Source: Candidatus Omnitrophota bacterium (lineage in GTDB: Bacteria > Omnitrophota > Gorgyraeia > 1-14-0-20-64-10). From it: DNA of 8,053 bases. The first letter of the stretch is position 1. Every line of letters starts with the position of its first letter. The position numbers were made by a program, and so were the translations under genes. This document shows, one piece after another, positions 6,368 to 8,053 of this stretch. The notes under the pieces are model-generated. The model was not told where the DNA came from, did no database searches, and saw only the letters and a list, made by a program, of their open reading frames with translations. Location: NCBI GenBank assembly GCA_023248095.1, contig JAHFFF010000016.1:1-8053 (forward strand). Direction: 5' to 3'.

Positions 6368-7327
6368 TTAACTCTCGGTGAACAGCCCTATCTTACGGTA
6401 CTTCTCCCGCCGGGCTTCCAACAGTTCCTTGGGGTCCATCCCCTTGAGCTCTTCGAGGTTCCGCTTCAACGCGGCCTTCAGATTTTCCGCCGCGGTATCC
6501 GGATCCCGATGCGCTCCTCCCAAGGGCTCGGGCACAATTTCGTCGATCAATTTGAGGGAAAGCAGATCCGCCGCCGTCAGTTTTAAGGAAGCGGCTGCCT
6601 CGGGCGCCTTGGCCCGGTCCTTCCAGAGGATCGCCGCGCATCCCTCCGGGGAGATGACGGAGTAGTAGGCATTCTCCATCACCAGGACCCGGTCCCCCAC
6701 GCCGATCCCCAACGCCCCGCCCGATCCCCCTTCGCCGATCACCGCCACCACAATGGGAACCGGAAGCTTAGACATCTCCCGCAGGTTGTAGGCAATCGCC
6801 TGCGCCTGACCCCGCTCCTCTGCCCCCACGCCCGGGTACGCCCCCGGCGTATCGATGAAGCAAACAATGGGGAGGCGAAACTTTGCCGCTATCTGCATCA
6901 GCCGGATCGCCTTGCGGTACCCCTCCGGATGGGCGGAGCCGAAGTTCCGGTACAAATTTTCCTTGGTATCCTTCCCCTTCTGATGTCCGACGATCAGGAT
7001 CGGCATCCCCTCCAGCTTGGCAAGGCCGCCGATCAAGGCCTTGTCGTCCGAAAACAGCCGGTCACCATGGATCTCCACGAAGTCGGTCATGAACTTGCCG
7101 ATGTAGTCCAGGGTGTAAGGCCGCTTCGGATGGCGGGCCAACTGAACCCGCTGCCAAGGGCTCAGATGCTGGTAGACCTGCTTGCGGGCCTGCTCTACCT
7201 TCTGCTCTAACTGCTGGATCTCCTCGGCAGGGTCCATCCCCTTGGTGGGCGGAAGCTTCTTGAGTTCCTGTAACTTCTGCTCCCACTCCACAATTTGCCG
7301 CTCAAAATCGAGGGTGAACGTGCTCAT
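6368..7327 (-). CDS. accA: Acetyl-CoA carboxylase carboxyltransferase, alpha subunit
   Basis: AccA, with AccD, moves the carboxyl group from biotin on AccB to acetyl-CoA, giving malonyl-CoA for fatty-acid synthesis; it is cytoplasmic. It has 319 residues, the standard length. The N-terminal helical part (about 1-60) leads into the crotonase-fold body. The latter shows HGDRLFSDD (88-95), [15 protein letters not shown] (116-130), [10 protein letters not shown] (157-166), the glycine-rich [11 protein letters not shown] (199-209) and [15 protein letters not shown] (221-235), all AccA hallmarks. The ATG at 7327 lies 10 bases after the stop of the L,D-transpeptidase gene, with only a short AGG before it. 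cobO follows after three bases. accD is not in the window; separate accA and accD loci are common. Confidence 0.98.
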   Translation of the reverse strand: MSTFTLDFERQIVEWEQKLQELKKLPPTKGMDPAEEIQQLEQKVEQARKQVYQHLSPWQRVQLARHPKRPYTLDYIGKFMTDFVEIHGDRLFSDDKALIGGLAKLEGMPILIVGHQKGKDTKENLYRNFGSAHPEGYRKAIRLMQIAAKFRLPIVCFIDTPGAYPGVGAEERGQAQAIAYNLREMSKLPVPIVVAVIGEGGSGGALGIGVGDRVLVMENAYYSVISPEGCAAILWKDRAKAPEAAASLKLTAADLLSLKLIDEIVPEPLGGAHRDPDTAAENLKAALKRNLEELKGMDPKELLEARREKYRKIGLFTES

Positions 7328-7337
7328 GGCCTAGGGA

Positions 7338-8053
7338 TCATTCGACAATGGTGACAGAGGTGCCTTCCGGCAGAAGGGTGTACAGCTCCTCGGCATCGGA
7401 GTTGAGCAGACGAATGCAACCTCGGGTGACCGGCTTGCCGATGCTTTCCGGCTGGTTCGTTCCGTGAATTCCGTATTGCGGAAGGTCGAATCCCAGCCAG
7501 CGGGTGCCCAGAGGGTTTTCCGGATCGCCAGGGGCGACCACCCCTTTCCACACAGGATCAATGAGCCGGCTCGTGATCCGGAAATTTCCCGCAGGGGTAA
7601 TGCCGCCCGCGCCGGTCGAGCAGTGATAGACCTTCACCACTTCTTCCCCGTTCTTCAGCGTCAGCGTGTTCTGCGATTTATCCACGATCACGCTGAAGTT
7701 GGTCTTGGTCACCTTGAGCAACTGGCCGACGCGGATGAGATCCCCCCGGACCCCGTTGGCGGCCCGGATCAATTCCACCGTCGTGCCCGAGCGCCTGGCG
7801 ATCCTGCCCAGCGTGTCGCCAGGCTCGACCTTGTAAGTCGCCGCATCCGGGGTCATGGTGGGGGAGAAGATGAGCTTCACGTTCACCTGGCCCAGCCTCT
7901 CTTGGGCAGTAGCCGCCAGTTGGGCCTCGGGGTTCTGCTGGAGAACCTGCTGGTACAGCTGCTTGGCATCCAGGTAGGAACCCTGCGCCAAGGCCGTCTC
8001 GGCACGTGCCAGGAGGAGGCGGGCATTCTCCCCTCCACCTGAGCTAACTTGCG
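7338..8053 (-). CDS. LysM-containing L,D-transpeptidase (YkuD family), 5' end beyond window
   Basis: The frame is open to the right edge, so the N-terminus, and any signal peptide, is missing; 237 full codons are seen. Residues about 8-55 of the fragment form paired amphipathic helices resembling a TPR (ARAETALAQGSYLDAKQLYQ). A LysM peptidoglycan-binding domain spans 72-114 (YKVEPGDTLGRIARRSG, ending VGQLLKV). The catalytic YkuD domain spans about 118-237, with GIHGTN (H196) and TRGCIRLLN (C212 as the nucleophile). Such enzymes work outside the cytoplasmic membrane, making 3-3 peptidoglycan cross-links or attaching lipoproteins to the wall. A TTG at 7991 is an internal codon, not the start: the coding frame and the TPR-like helix continue upstream of it. 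It precedes accA by 10 bases and is probably cotranscribed. The exact substrate is not determinable. Confidence 0.93.
   Translation of the reverse strand, partial: QVSSGGGENARLLLARAETALAQGSYLDAKQLYQQVLQQNPEAQLAATAQERLGQVNVKLIFSPTMTPDAATYKVEPGDTLGRIARRSGTTVELIRAANGVRGDLIRVGQLLKVTKTNFSVIVDKSQNTLTLKNGEEVVKVYHCSTGAGGITPAGNFRITSRLIDPVWKGVVAPGDPENPLGTRWLGFDLPQYGIHGTNQPESIGKPVTRGCIRLLNSDAEELYTLLPEGTSVTIVE

Noticed and set aside
7338..7991. TTG at 7991 as the start of the L,D-transpeptidase
   Set aside because: The same frame is open upstream to the window edge, with a continuing TPR-like helix, and the gene would lack an export signal; the true start is outside the window.

Overview
This is a GC-rich, densely coded bacterial chromosome segment. 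All protein genes lie on the minus strand, and two tRNA genes lie on the plus strand. No gene fixes the phylum. A class-specific housekeeping set (leuS, accA, cobO), an L,D-transpeptidase, and two kinds of dispersed palindromic repeat inserted in frame in leuS point to a free-living bacterium of the sort often recovered from environmental metagenomes. A Nitrospirota, Methylomirabilota or Desulfobacterota-like lineage is my guess and is weakly supported. I see no transposase, CRISPR array, phage gene or integrase.

Layout from left to right. (1) Positions 1-2931 hold one very long minus-strand frame that runs off the left edge. It encodes a putative sensor histidine kinase-like protein: an N-terminal export or anchor segment, a GAF-like domain, an H-box-like helix, a proline-rich linker, a long helical/coiled-coil insert, a complete HATPase domain, and at least 270 further residues that I cannot assign. 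(2) An AT-rich patch at about 2980-3015 separates it from leuS and carries a candidate promoter. (3) leuS (3016-5499) is a complete leucyl-tRNA synthetase with both signature motifs, an editing domain and two zinc-knuckle cysteine sets. Two different palindromic repeats have become part of its reading frame. (4) Positions 5500-5574 are a compact divergent promoter region. leuS is fired leftward and tRNA-Ala(GGC)/tRNA-Leu(CAA) rightward from -35 boxes that overlap by five bases. (5) The minus-strand cluster LysM/L,D-transpeptidase - accA - cobO (8053 to 5807) has gaps of 10 and 3 bases and is probably one operon. It converges on the tRNA pair, with a weak terminator-like hairpin between them. 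The only stretch of about 300 bases without a protein gene (5500-5806) is filled by the promoters and the two tRNAs.

Working together: tRNA-Leu and the enzyme that charges it leave the same promoter region, which could couple their supply. The right-hand operon combines envelope peptidoglycan cross-linking, the first committed step of fatty-acid synthesis, and cobalamin activation. Nothing here is clearly a new system. The most unusual item is the long kinase-like protein, whose predicted N-terminal export signal conflicts with its ATP-binding domain and whose C-terminal region is unassigned.
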